Assembly (NCBI GenBank): GCA_026418535.1
Contig: JAOABC010000003.1
Coordinates: 62,001 to 126,000 of the forward strand
DNA length: 64,000 nucleotides
Reading direction: 5' to 3'
Source: Hydrogenothermaceae bacterium
Lineage (GTDB): Bacteria > Aquificota > Aquificia > Aquificales > Hydrogenothermaceae
Positions 7,925 to 16,064 of the stretch are shown one piece after another. The translations under genes and the position numbers were made by a program. Position 1 is the first letter of the stretch, and every line of letters begins with the position of its first letter. The notes below the pieces were generated by a model. That model did not search any database. It was not told where the DNA came from and was given only the letters and a program-made list of their open reading frames with translations.

Positions 7925-8593
7925 TTATCCCTTTGAAAGAAGGTATAGAGAAAACTCTCTGTTGTTGTATAGGTCTATAGAGTAGTTATCCCAGAAAACA
8001 CAAGTTCCACCTGCTATAAAACAACCTCCAAATGGATCCTCATACTGGGCGAAAAGTATCTTCTCCTTACTAAGCTGGGAAACAGCACCATCCTCTCCGT
8101 AAACTATAGGTCTGGCCCTCTCAGAGGAGACCGTTATACTGTCTGTGCAAGGGAGGACTACTCTACCAACCCCATTAACCTTTAACTGTTCACTGACCTT
8201 AGTAGTGGTTATCAACAGGTTATCATTGTCGTAGTTGTTTACTTCATCAGTAACTATATCTCCGTTAAATGAGATACCAAACCTCTTGGACATCGTATTA
8301 CATGTATCAGCTATTCTATCTTCATTCTTGTAGTAGGCGAATATACCAACCTTTTTACCTTTCTTAACTAACTCCTCTATAAAGTCAACCTCATCAGTTT
8401 TAAACGGTATCTCTGGATAGTTGAACACTACTACATCATAGTCTCCTAACCTCTCAAACTGGTCAACCTCTTCCACCACAATACCCCTATCTTTCGTGTA
8501 TCTCTGAATCTTAGAGAAGTAGTAGTGATCTGATATTATGAACTCCTGATGAGTAACACTCCATGCAACTTTCGTCAAAATCTTTACCTCCAA
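7925..8593 (-). CDS. Hypothetical protein, possible class I glutamine amidotransferase-like fold
   Basis: I do not recognise this 222-residue protein by name. It has alternating beta and alpha segments (KILTKVAWS, YDVVVFNYPEIPF, KKVGIFAYYKNEDRI), then a GIVVxx...NNYDNDNLLIT stretch. The C-terminal half reads like an amidotransferase-like or DUF4350-type domain. No catalytic Cys-His pair stands out. There is no signal peptide or membrane segment. It is the first gene of the minus-strand operon leading to trmI, proB, sppA and lpdA, and is divergent from pheA across about 50 bp that must hold both promoters. A real gene, judging by codon use and tight operon fit. Confidence 0.7.
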   Translation of the reverse strand: MEVKILTKVAWSVTHQEFIISDHYYFSKIQRYTKDRGIVVEEVDQFERLGDYDVVVFNYPEIPFKTDEVDFIEELVKKGKKVGIFAYYKNEDRIADTCNTMSKRFGISFNGDIVTDEVNNYDNDNLLITTTKVSEQLKVNGVGRVVLPCTDSITVSSERARPIVYGEDGAVSQLSKEKILFAQYEDPFGGCFIAGGTCVFWDNYSIDLYNNREFSLYLLSKG

Positions 8594-8645
8594 ACTTTTT
8601 TTTGATATGTTATTTATTATACACTATCAAAACATAGGTTTATGT

Positions 8646-9731
8646 ATGGAATACAAAGAGAAGCTCTCCACCTTGAGAAAAAAGATAGACAAGATAGACC
8701 AGCAGATATTAGAGCTTATTAACCTAAGAGCAAAAGTAGCCCAGGAAGTTGGGGAAGTTAAAAAGAAGCATAACCTTCCCATATTTGTCCCAAGTAGAGA
8801 GAAAGAGATATTCGATAGACTAGAGAGAGTAAATCCTGGCCCTCTCTCTAACGAAGTCATAAAGCATATCTTCAAGGAAATAATCTCCGCCTGTAGAAGT
8901 ATAGAGGAGACCATAAAAGTAGCATACCTTGGACCTAAAGCCACCTTCACCCACCAAGCGAGCCTAAAGTATTTTGGTAGTTCTGTAGAGCACATTCCTG
9001 TTTCTACCATAAAGGATGTATTTGATGAGATCGTCCGTAAAAAAGCAGACTATGGTATAGTTCCTGTGGAAAACACTATAGAGGGTGTAGTAAACTACAC
9101 CTTAGACATGTTCCTCGACTACGATTTAAAGATTATAGGTGAAGTCATACTTGAGATATCCCTTCACCTTATGAGCATCAATCCGGATAAAAGTCAGATC
9201 CAGAAGATATACAGCCACAAGTTTGGAATAGCAGAGTGCAGAGAGTGGCTACTCAAGAATATGCCAGCTGCCCAGCTTATAGAAGTAGAGAGTACAGCAA
9301 AAGCAGCGGAGATAGCAAAAGATGACTACGAGTCAGCGGCCATAGCCAGCGAATCTGCATCCACTGTTTATGGACTGAATATACTTGAGAAGAAGATAGA
9401 TAGACATCTGTTTAACTACACAAGATTCTTAGTAATAGGAAGAGAGGTACCAAAGCCAACCGGAAGCGACAAGACCACCTTCATTTTCTCAGTAAAAAAT
9501 GAAGTCGGTGCCCTCTACAAGGCCTTAGAACCTTTTTACAAAAACGATATAAACATGACAAAGATAGAATCAAGACCTTCAAAGAAAGAAGCTTGGGAAT
9601 ATGTATTCTTCGCAGACATAGAGGGACACATAGAAGAAGAGAAGATAAGGAACACACTAGAAGAACTAAAACAGAACAGTCCTTTCTTTAAGATACTAGG
9701 TTCATACCAAAAAGCAGATTTCTATGGGTAG
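8646..9731 (+). CDS. pheA: Bifunctional chorismate mutase / prephenate dehydratase
   Basis: Converts chorismate to prephenate and then to phenylpyruvate for phenylalanine synthesis. Order: AroQ chorismate mutase helices (residues 3-85, starting KLSTLRKKIDKIDQQIL), prephenate dehydratase (about 90-270, with the GIVPVENTIEG and YTRF motifs), and an ACT domain (about 280-361) with the ESRPSK phenylalanine-binding segment, which implies feedback inhibition. The ATG at 8646 is chosen over an in-frame ATG at 8607 because the family starts at this point and the upstream stretch is intergenic in character. No strong ribosome-binding site is visible. Confidence 0.93.
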   Translation: MEYKEKLSTLRKKIDKIDQQILELINLRAKVAQEVGEVKKKHNLPIFVPSREKEIFDRLERVNPGPLSNEVIKHIFKEIISACRSIEETIKVAYLGPKATFTHQASLKYFGSSVEHIPVSTIKDVFDEIVRKKADYGIVPVENTIEGVVNYTLDMFLDYDLKIIGEVILEISLHLMSINPDKSQIQKIYSHKFGIAECREWLLKNMPAAQLIEVESTAKAAEIAKDDYESAAIASESASTVYGLNILEKKIDRHLFNYTRFLVIGREVPKPTGSDKTTFIFSVKNEVGALYKALEPFYKNDINMTKIESRPSKKEAWEYVFFADIEGHIEEEKIRNTLEELKQNSPFFKILGSYQKADFYG

Positions 9732-9734
9732 AAG

Positions 9735-9907
9735 ATGAAAGCTTTAGTTCCCTTACTTATTACCACTTTATTTCTTCAAAGATGCTCTTCAAAGAATGCC
9801 TGTAAAGAAGCGTCTGTAGAAGCCTAGCTTAAAGAGTTTGCCGGGATAGAGCTTTTATAAACAGAAGTGAGTATGCTCTACAAGGTTTTTTAGATACACT
9901 TTTTTGA
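9735..9907 (+). pseudogene. Decayed small secreted/lipoprotein-like gene
   Basis: The ATG at 9735 opens a signal-peptide-like frame (KALVPLLITTLFLQ, then RCSSKN) that stops at TAG after 30 codons. Past the stop the same frame reads LKEFAG. A shifted frame then continues DRAFINRSEYALQGFLDTLF to TGA at 9905-9907, which reads like a coding tail. A nonsense codon and a frameshift would explain this. The family is unknown and the call rests on reading-frame continuity alone. The Cys after the hydrophobic segment is not in a good lipobox. Confidence 0.4.
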
Positions 9908-9960
9908 CAGTTATATTTTATTGTCCAACAGCCATTACTAAAAGACTACTTGGGGTATAG

Positions 9961-9966
9961 TATAAT
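9961..9966 (+). promoter_or_regulatory. -10 element of a probably leaderless ligA promoter
   Basis: A perfect TATAAT lies 9 nt before the ligA ATG (9976). No Shine-Dalgarno sequence occurs between them, and transcription would start within about 3 nt of the ATG. No good -35 box is seen. Confidence 0.5.
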
Positions 9967-9975
9967 AAAAATACG

Positions 9976-12075
9976 ATGTACGATAAAAGTCTTGAAAAAA
10001 GCTTAATAGAAAAGAGTAGAGAGCTTTTAAGGTTGGATGTCAGTGGTCTGTCTAGAGAGGAGGCTGAGACTGTTGTTAGAGATCTGAGGGATATTATTAG
10101 ATATCATGACTGGAGATACTATGTCTTAGCCAGTCCGGTTGTTTCTGATTACGAGTATGATAAGTTGTTTAAACTGTTGAAGTATCTGGAAGAAAGATTT
10201 CCAGATCTAGTCACTCCGGATAGTCCAACTCAGAGAGTAGCTTCTGAGATAACCAAGATGTTCCCTCAGGTAAAACACCTAACACCTATGCTGTCTTTAG
10301 ACAATTCCTACAATGAGAATGACTTAAGAGAGTTTGATAGAAGAGTTAGAGAAATTACTGGTCTGGATGCAGTTGAATATGCTGTAGAGCCTAAGTTTGA
10401 CGGAGCTGGTATCTCCTTGCTGTACGAGAACGACCTCTTCGTAAGAGGTGCAACAAGGGGAGATGGTGAAGTAGGAGAAGACATAACAAACAACTTAAAA
10501 ACTATAAAAACCATACCTCTCTCAGCCTCTTTTAGTAAATACGGTATAAAGAGAGTTGAAATAAGGGGAGAGGTTCTGGTAAGGAAGGACGTTTTCAAAG
10601 AGTTAAACGAAGAGAGACTAAAGGAAGGTCTGACCATATTTGCCAACCCAAGAAACATGGCATCTGGAAGCATAAGGCTACAAGACCCAAAAGAAGTAGC
10701 AAGTAGAAACTTAGAAGCTTTTGTCTACCAGATAACTTACGCAGAAGATGAAGAAGGTGTCAACGTACTAAGGTCTAAGCTAGTGAAACACTCCCAGCAT
10801 ATCCAGATGCTGGACCAGTTAAAGTTCAAAACACCTTTCCAAGTTATTAGAGTCTGCCAAGGCATAGAGGAAGTGATCCAATACTGTGATTACTGGCAAG
10901 AGATTAGAGATGACTACCCATACGAAATAGATGGAATGGTTATAAAAGTAAACGATACGAGGCTGTATGAGAAGTTAAGATTTACCTCCCATTATCCAAG
11001 ATGGGCTATAGCCTACAAGTTTAAAGCAAGACAAGGAACAACTAAGATAAAAGAAGTAGTCTTTCAAGTAGGAAGAACAGGAGCAATAACACCAGTAGCT
11101 AAGTTAGAACCAGTGGAAATAGGAGGGGTCATTGTCTCCTCCGTATCTCTTATGAATGAAGACTTTATAAGAGAGAAAGATATAAGGATAAGAGACACAG
11201 TTTTAGTGGAAAGAGCAGGAGATGTTATTCCATACGTAGTTATGGTTGTAAAAGAAGCAAGGGACGGAGATGAAAAACCAATACAATTTCCTCAAACATG
11301 TCCATCCTGTGGATATCCTATAAAGAGACCCATAGGAGAATCTATCTACAGGTGCTTTAACATAAACTGCCCATCACAAGTAATAGAGAGAATAATCCAT
11401 TTCACGTCAAAGGATGGGATGGATATAAGAGGACTATCAGAAGCAACCATCAAGAAGTTTTACAACCTAGGTTTGATCAAATCCATTCCAGATTTGTACA
11501 GACTGAACTATTCAATAATAAAACAGATAAAGGGGTTTGGAGAAAAGTCCGTCCAAAACCTCAAGACCTCTATAGAAGAAAGTAAAACTAGACCGATATA
11601 CAAACTTATATACAGCTTAGGCATCAGGTATGTGGGAGAAACTACCGCAAAAACACTTTCCAGTGTGGTCAAATGTGTGGAAGACCTTAAAGAGTTTACA
11701 AAAGAAGAACTAACACAACTTCAAGATATAGGAGAAAAAGTAGCAGAAGAGATCTACAACTTCTTCCATAATTATAAAAATCTAGAAATTATATACCAAC
11801 TTAAATCTTTAGGAGTTAACACCTGTAGAGAAGAGATAAGGGAAGGAAAACTTAAAGGACAAGTCTTCGTCTTTACTGGAACGATGAAAAACCTTACAAG
11901 AGAAAGAGCTAAAGAGATGGTAGAGAACTTGGGAGGTATAGTGAGTGACAGTGTAAGTAAAAAAGTAAACTACTTAGTAGTGGGAAAAGAGCCAGGAAGC
12001 AAACTACAAAAAGCTAAAAAAATACCGACTATAAAAATTATCTCAGAAGATGAGTTTATTGAAATGGTAAGATAG
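9976..12075 (+). CDS. ligA: NAD+-dependent DNA ligase
   Basis: Seals nicks in DNA during replication and repair using NAD+. Order: Ia/adenylation domain with the AMP-accepting Lys140 in EPKFDGAG, OB fold, a four-Cys zinc finger at about 440-465 (CPSCGYP..CFNINCP), helix-hairpin-helix repeats (GFGEKSV, LGIRYVGETTAK, LQDIGEKVAEEI), and a C-terminal BRCT domain from about 625 (GQVFVFTGTM). 699 residues is full length. The usual KxDG is KFDG here, a mild change. The start has no ribosome-binding site but a TATAAT 9 nt upstream suggests a leaderless mRNA. Confidence 0.95.
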   Translation: MYDKSLEKSLIEKSRELLRLDVSGLSREEAETVVRDLRDIIRYHDWRYYVLASPVVSDYEYDKLFKLLKYLEERFPDLVTPDSPTQRVASEITKMFPQVKHLTPMLSLDNSYNENDLREFDRRVREITGLDAVEYAVEPKFDGAGISLLYENDLFVRGATRGDGEVGEDITNNLKTIKTIPLSASFSKYGIKRVEIRGEVLVRKDVFKELNEERLKEGLTIFANPRNMASGSIRLQDPKEVASRNLEAFVYQITYAEDEEGVNVLRSKLVKHSQHIQMLDQLKFKTPFQVIRVCQGIEEVIQYCDYWQEIRDDYPYEIDGMVIKVNDTRLYEKLRFTSHYPRWAIAYKFKARQGTTKIKEVVFQVGRTGAITPVAKLEPVEIGGVIVSSVSLMNEDFIREKDIRIRDTVLVERAGDVIPYVVMVVKEARDGDEKPIQFPQTCPSCGYPIKRPIGESIYRCFNINCPSQVIERIIHFTSKDGMDIRGLSEATIKKFYNLGLIKSIPDLYRLNYSIIKQIKGFGEKSVQNLKTSIEESKTRPIYKLIYSLGIRYVGETTAKTLSSVVKCVEDLKEFTKEELTQLQDIGEKVAEEIYNFFHNYKNLEIIYQLKSLGVNTCREEIREGKLKGQVFVFTGTMKNLTRERAKEMVENLGGIVSDSVSKKVNYLVVGKEPGSKLQKAKKIPTIKIISEDEFIEMVR

Positions 12076-12081
12076 TGATAA

Positions 12082-12222
12082 GATGAAGAAAAAGCTATAG
12101 AGAGACTGAAGTTTATGGGTTACAGAAGTGTATACAAGTGGTGTGATGAATCTGAAAAATTTTACACTAGCATCTCTACGATTGCTATAAATCTTATCTG
12201 TTCTTGTTTCTTGAATTTTTAA
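12082..12222 (+). pseudogene. Remnant open frame, possibly the N-terminus of a cupin gene
   Basis: A frame without a start codon reads DEEKAIERLKFMGYRSVYKWCDE then loses sense and ends at TAA (12220-12222). The GYxSVYKWxDE pattern resembles the start of small cupin proteins, where a WHxHP motif should follow; it is absent. The tail of the frame runs into a repeat shared with 27174-27200. The family suggestion is weak; that the stretch is coding debris is somewhat better supported. Confidence 0.3.
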
Positions 12223-12224
12223 AC
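12199..12224. repeat. 26-bp repeat, partner of the copy at 27174-27200
   Basis: Begins TGTTCT and ends TTGAATTTTTAAAC. It matches 27174-27200 with only a few differences and one length change. It sits between the cupin-like relic and the photolyase stop, a spot where coding sense has been lost. No transposase is associated. Confidence 0.5.
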
Positions 12225-12227
12225 TCT

Positions 12228-13583
12228 TTAGTCTTTTAACCACTTTAGTAAATAAAGATTGATGTTAAACTTTTTTTTCAGTCCACTTTCGCTCATGTAC
12301 CTTATCTTACCGAAGATCTTCCTCTCTTTCCAAGGTCGATCGTGAGTTCCAAAGCACCAAGATATTCCAGCATACCCGTTAGGATCTCTTCCATCTATCT
12401 CGTATTTATCGTTCATATAGCAGGCTATGTCGAAGGCTGTTTTTGGGTCTGGCGTTAATTCTAGCAGTTTCTTAGCCCAATACATCCTCATGTAATTATG
12501 CATCTTTCCGGATTTTAATAGCTCTCTCTGGGCAGCGTTCCAGTAAGGGTCGTGTGTCTTTCCACTCTCTAACTCTTCTAAACTGTATATCCGTTCTCTA
12601 GGGTCTTTTTTATGATCTTCAAGGGTCTGTTTTGCCCAGTAAGGTATCCCTTCGTACTGGTTGTAAAGTGGATTGTAGAAGCAGAAGTTTCGGGCTAATT
12701 CCCTCCAGACTATAAGCTCGTTAAAAAAGGACTTCACATTTTCATCCTCTAATGGATAGTTATTTAAAATAGTTTTTACTATCTCAACCGGGGATATCTG
12801 CCCAAAGTGTAGATAAGGGCTGAGGTTAGACTGGTAGTCTACCGTAGGGTCTGACCTGAGCTCTTTGTATCTGTGGAGTTTTTTTTCTATAAATTCTATG
12901 AGTCGTCTCTCTGCTTCATATGTCCCTCCATTAAAGCCATCTACAGTAGGGACAGACTTGTCTATGTTTAGACTGTTTAGATAGTCATCTGGACTGTCTA
13001 GCTCCCAGCTTTCAAAATCTAAACTGTCTGCCTTTACTCTCGGTTGTCTTATCTCCACATCCTCAAGAAAGCTTTCCAATAAGGAAAATATTTTTGGTCT
13101 TATAGTCATAGCGTAAGGTTCTTGTTTGTTAGATACCAACCTTACTGGAACTACCACTTCAGACTCAACCTCGAAGAAGGAGACATCCACCAACTTTGCT
13201 GCTTCCTCTCTCCATCTTTTCTGAGTTTTTAGGTAGTTGGTCTCAGTTACTACGGTCACTGCATCCTTTGAGAATTTTAAACATCCTTCTAAGAATGTTC
13301 CTCTATTTATCACGAACTTTATACCTAAATCCTTAAACAGTCCTCTCAGTTTCAGGATACCTTCTATCATGAATCTGTAGTATCTTTGGTTAGAATGTTT
13401 GTATCTGTCTGTTATGTTAAATATCACTACTAGAGGTTTTATGTATTTATCCGCAAGTTCTATGCTGTACAAAAGAGCATAGTTGTAATCTATTCTCTGA
13501 GAAGACTCCATACAGTACAGGATGTACTTCTTTGATTTATTCGGAAATTTTCCGTTTATGTTGAACACTCTTTTCTCTAACAT
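12228..13583 (-). CDS. phr: Class II CPD photolyase
   Basis: Repairs cyclobutane pyrimidine dimers with light, using FAD. The class II signature is clear in the C-terminal half: THDPYWNAAQ, GKMHNYMRMYWAKK, DGRDPNGYAGI and ERKIFGKIRYM. The N-terminal Rossmann-like antenna domain begins at about residue 20 (YILYCMESSQR). 451 residues is standard. It lies at the left end of a cluster with a YbgA-like protein, a CrtI/CrtISO-like oxidoreductase and a LytTR/LytS pair. E. coli phrB is also next to ybgA. Its presence implies a host that sees sunlight, such as a terrestrial or shallow-water spring. Its promoter must lie in 13584-13757, with two AAATTACAT direct repeats. Confidence 0.93.
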   Translation of the reverse strand: MLEKRVFNINGKFPNKSKKYILYCMESSQRIDYNYALLYSIELADKYIKPLVVIFNITDRYKHSNQRYYRFMIEGILKLRGLFKDLGIKFVINRGTFLEGCLKFSKDAVTVVTETNYLKTQKRWREEAAKLVDVSFFEVESEVVVPVRLVSNKQEPYAMTIRPKIFSLLESFLEDVEIRQPRVKADSLDFESWELDSPDDYLNSLNIDKSVPTVDGFNGGTYEAERRLIEFIEKKLHRYKELRSDPTVDYQSNLSPYLHFGQISPVEIVKTILNNYPLEDENVKSFFNELIVWRELARNFCFYNPLYNQYEGIPYWAKQTLEDHKKDPRERIYSLEELESGKTHDPYWNAAQRELLKSGKMHNYMRMYWAKKLLELTPDPKTAFDIACYMNDKYEIDGRDPNGYAGISWCFGTHDRPWKERKIFGKIRYMSESGLKKKFNINLYLLKWLKD

Positions 13584-13658
13584 CTTTTTTCCCCGAAAGT
13601 GAGATTTTTGGATAATTTTAATCTATCTACAGTAGTTTTTAAAACTTTGCTTAGAATA

Positions 13659-13691
13659 AAATTACATAAACTTGATATGAAATTACATGAA
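13659..13691. promoter_or_regulatory. Direct repeats of AAATTACATRAA, possible LytTR binding site
   Basis: AAATTACATAAA (13659-13670) and AAATTACATGAA (13680-13691) repeat with a 21-bp period, two helical turns. This matches the layout of LytTR targets (two short direct repeats about 12 bp apart), although the sequence is not the published consensus. It lies between the photolyase start and the 34-residue peptide gene, in a cluster that encodes a LytTR regulator. Confidence 0.4.
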
Positions 13692-13757
13692 GAAGATTCC
13701 ATGTTTTTGCCCGTCAGTATAACTTTATATTTGTCAATAAAATAGGAGGTAAAAACC

Positions 13758-13862
13758 ATGAATTTACCAGAACCTTTCAGGTTCATGAAGTTAGGATGGT
13801 GGATAGTACACATAGTCGGCATCGCCCTTGTGTTCTACCTTGGTGCCACTTTTGGCAAGTAG
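13758..13862 (+). CDS. 34-residue single-span membrane peptide
   Basis: A short gene with a strong AGGAGGT ribosome-binding site 7 nt before the ATG, ending in TAG directly against the next ATG (13863). The peptide has a short charged N-terminus (NLPEPFRFMK), one membrane helix of about 20 residues with a Trp pair and a His (WWIVHIVGIALVFYLG), and ends ATFGK. The spacing says it is co-translated with the DUF2269-like membrane protein, so it may be a small subunit of that protein. It resembles in style the tiny accessory subunits of cytochrome oxidases, but I do not recognise a named family. Confidence 0.75.
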   Translation: MNLPEPFRFMKLGWWIVHIVGIALVFYLGATFGK

Positions 13863-14297
13863 ATGTTATACCTATGGCTGAAGTATGTTCATATCATCTC
13901 AGTCATAGGGTGGGTGAGCTCAACTCTAAGCCTGGGTCTTTACTTGCTCTATAGAACTTTAGTTTTAGATAGTTCAGAAGAGCAAGAAGACCTGAGGTTT
14001 TTTTATAGGTTTTTAACTTACTTTGAGATAGGGTTCTTTATAGCTGTCCTGTTATCGGGATTAAGTATGTTCTACACAGCAGGTTATAGTTTAGAGACTA
14101 CTTGGCTAAGGGTAAAGATTCTTACCGCAATACTCGCCTTTTTGCCGTTAGAACTTTCTAACGGGATTCTCGTATTCAACTATGTTAAAGGAAAAAGATG
14201 GTATCATCTGTACGATCTGTTCGTGGTCTCTATAACTCCAGTCCTGTTAATAGCAGGGCTTATGGTAATATACATGGCTGTCTTTAAGATAGTATAG
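13863..14297 (+). CDS. DUF2269-like integral membrane protein
   Basis: 144 residues with four membrane helices (about 7-27, 48-68, 82-102, 118-140). The start WLKYVHIISVIGWVSST, with a conserved-looking His in helix 1 followed by Trp, is the pattern of DUF2269 and other CopD-like four-helix proteins, some of which are suspected to bind heme or metal. Function is unknown. It follows the 34-residue peptide with zero spacing and precedes the LytTR regulator by 12 nt, so the three form one transcript. A sensory or respiratory membrane role linked to the regulator is inference. Confidence 0.7.
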   Translation: MLYLWLKYVHIISVIGWVSSTLSLGLYLLYRTLVLDSSEEQEDLRFFYRFLTYFEIGFFIAVLLSGLSMFYTAGYSLETTWLRVKILTAILAFLPLELSNGILVFNYVKGKRWYHLYDLFVVSITPVLLIAGLMVIYMAVFKIV

Positions 14298-14309
14298 AGG
14301 TGGTTTTAA

Positions 14310-15047
14310 ATGAAAGCCTTTATTGTAGAGGATGAGTACATATCTAGAGAGAGGCTCAAGAGAATACTTACAAACCTTAGCGTGAAGATTGAAGGAGAAG
14401 TAGACAGTAAAGAGCAGGCTATAGAAAAACTCTTTTATTTGAAACCGGATGTGGTCTTTTTAGATATCAGACTTCCAGATGGAACGGGTTTAGAAATAGC
14501 ATCTTATATACTACAGAACTTTGAGGAACCTCCATACATAGTCTTCGTAACGGCACATGGAGAGTATGCTCTAGAAGCGTTTAAAGTTAACTCTATAGAC
14601 TACGTCTTAAAACCGTACAAAGAGGAAGATATAAAGAAAAGTCTTGAGAAGATAAACTCTTTGGAAAATAAGAAAGTAGCTTTAACGGGTGTAGCCAATT
14701 TGGTATCAAAAAGTGAAGAAATATTCATCCCTGTTAAGTATCTAAACAAGTACATACTCCTAAAACCTTCTGACATATACTACATAAAAGCTGAGCTCTC
14801 TGAGACAATAATAAGGACTAAAGATCATGAATATCTTTCAAACAAAAGATTGTATGAATTTGAACAGGTTCTGTCTAACAAGGGCTTTTTCCGGGTCCAC
14901 AAAAGCTATATAATTAACCTTGCTAAAGTGAAAGAGATGAAGGTGGTGGAGCAGAGTAAGTTCTTAATATCTTTTGAAGGGATACAGGACGCTATAAAGA
15001 CAAGTAGAGACGGAGCAAAACTGCTAAGGGAGTTCCTAGATGTATAG
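14310..15047 (+). CDS. LytTR-family response regulator
   Basis: DNA-binding response regulator. The receiver domain (1-120) has the acidic pocket VEDE, phosphoacceptor Asp52 (VVFLDIRLPDG), Thr in VTAHG and Lys in VLKPY. The LytTR DNA-binding domain (about 140-245) carries the family pattern IYYIKAE...FFRVHKSYIINLAKV. The expected kinase partner is the LytS-like protein at 17830, three genes downstream, so the pair is split but probably co-transcribed. The direct repeats at 13659-13691 are a candidate target. The stop overlaps the next start by 8 nt. Confidence 0.9.
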   Translation: MKAFIVEDEYISRERLKRILTNLSVKIEGEVDSKEQAIEKLFYLKPDVVFLDIRLPDGTGLEIASYILQNFEEPPYIVFVTAHGEYALEAFKVNSIDYVLKPYKEEDIKKSLEKINSLENKKVALTGVANLVSKSEEIFIPVKYLNKYILLKPSDIYYIKAELSETIIRTKDHEYLSNKRLYEFEQVLSNKGFFRVHKSYIINLAKVKEMKVVEQSKFLISFEGIQDAIKTSRDGAKLLREFLDV

Positions 15048-15966
15048 ACCAAGGGTAGTTATAAGTAGATGCATAAATATTGAACCTGTTAGATATAACG
15101 GTGGTATAGTAAACGACCATTTTGCTAAGAAACTGGGAGAGTTTGTGGAGTATGTGGATATCTGTCCAGAAGTGGACACAGGTATGCCTGTTCCAAGACC
15201 TTCAGTCATCTTGGCAAAGGTTGAGGATAGAATCCGGATGATAGAACCCCTATCTAGGACAGACTATACAGAGAAGATAGAGGAATACTCAGTAAACACT
15301 CTCAACTCAATAAGAGAGGTGGATGGTTTTCTTCTTAAATCAAAATCTCCAAGCTGTGGTGTTGGGGATACGAAGCTCTACAAAGATGATTTGAAACATC
15401 AAGTGGGGAAAACCAACGGTATATTTGCAGACTACTGTAAGAAGATATATCCGTACATTCCAGTAGAGGACGAGGGCAGAGTTCACGATGAATGGATAAG
15501 GAGAGACTTCTTGACGCGGATATTTACCTATACATCCTTAAGACACACTATTAAGAATCTAAGTTCTATCAGAGATCTGATAAAGTTTCATCAGAATAAT
15601 AAGTATCTTCTTATGCTGTACTCACCCTACGGACAGAAAAAATTGGGTCAACTTCTGGCAAATTGGGAGAAAGTAGGTTTAGAGAATATCAAGGAAGAGT
15701 ACAAGTCTATGTTCTATAAATCTTTGTCGAAAAGACCTACACTTAAAAGCCACGTAAATGTAGTATTACATATTTACGGGCATTTCTCAGATTTACTGAA
15801 ACCTGCTGAGAAGAGGCATATACACAATTTGATAGACAAGACTCTCGGTAACAGGGTAAATCTAAACACCTTGATAGAGTACATAAGGGGTTTTGTCTAC
15901 AGGTTTGACGATGAATACCTTATGAACCAGACATACCTAAATCCTTATCCAGCTGAGCTTCAGTAA
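15040..15966 (+). CDS. DUF523-DUF1722 (YbgA-type) protein
   Basis: Fusion of DUF523 (residues 1-150) and DUF1722 (about 155-308). The DUF523 part has RCINIEPVRYNGG, CPEVDTGMPVPRP and SKSPSCG, with the Cys pattern that may bind metal. The DUF1722 part is helical, with LIKFHQNNKYLLMLYSP, HVNVVLHIYGHFS and the C-terminal DEYLMNQTYLNPYP. Function is unproven. E. coli ybgA is the neighbour of photolyase gene phrB, and DUF523-DUF1722 proteins often sit by photolyases, as here. A role in the response to light or UV is inference from context. Confidence 0.88.
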   Translation: MYRPRVVISRCINIEPVRYNGGIVNDHFAKKLGEFVEYVDICPEVDTGMPVPRPSVILAKVEDRIRMIEPLSRTDYTEKIEEYSVNTLNSIREVDGFLLKSKSPSCGVGDTKLYKDDLKHQVGKTNGIFADYCKKIYPYIPVEDEGRVHDEWIRRDFLTRIFTYTSLRHTIKNLSSIRDLIKFHQNNKYLLMLYSPYGQKKLGQLLANWEKVGLENIKEEYKSMFYKSLSKRPTLKSHVNVVLHIYGHFSDLLKPAEKRHIHNLIDKTLGNRVNLNTLIEYIRGFVYRFDDEYLMNQTYLNPYPAELQ

Positions 15967-15979
15967 AGAATCAAAACAT

Positions 15980-16016
15980 AGTTTTAAAGCTAAACTAACA
16001 GACTTTAAAACTTTTT
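15980..16016 (+). terminator. AT-rich hairpin after the YbgA-like gene, terminator or operator
   Basis: AGTTTTAAAG (15980-15989) is the exact inverse of CTTTAAAACT (16003-16012), with a T-run to 16016. It could end transcription of the YbgA-like gene or be a binding site upstream of the gene at 16065. The stem is almost all A-T, weak for a thermophile. The word TTTAAAACTTT (16004-16014) also occurs upstream of the photolyase (13638-13648). Confidence 0.4.
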
Positions 16017-16064
16017 AGAAAAACGGTATCTTTCTATACAAACTCAGACACAAGGTGAAAAGCC

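Noticed and set aside
8607-8645. Upstream start for pheA
   Set aside because: The extra 13 residues lie in promoter-like DNA and the family starts at 8646.
13577-13822. 81-codon minus-strand frame upstream of photolyase
   Set aside because: Antisense to the 34-residue peptide and covers the promoter region; composition not coding-like.
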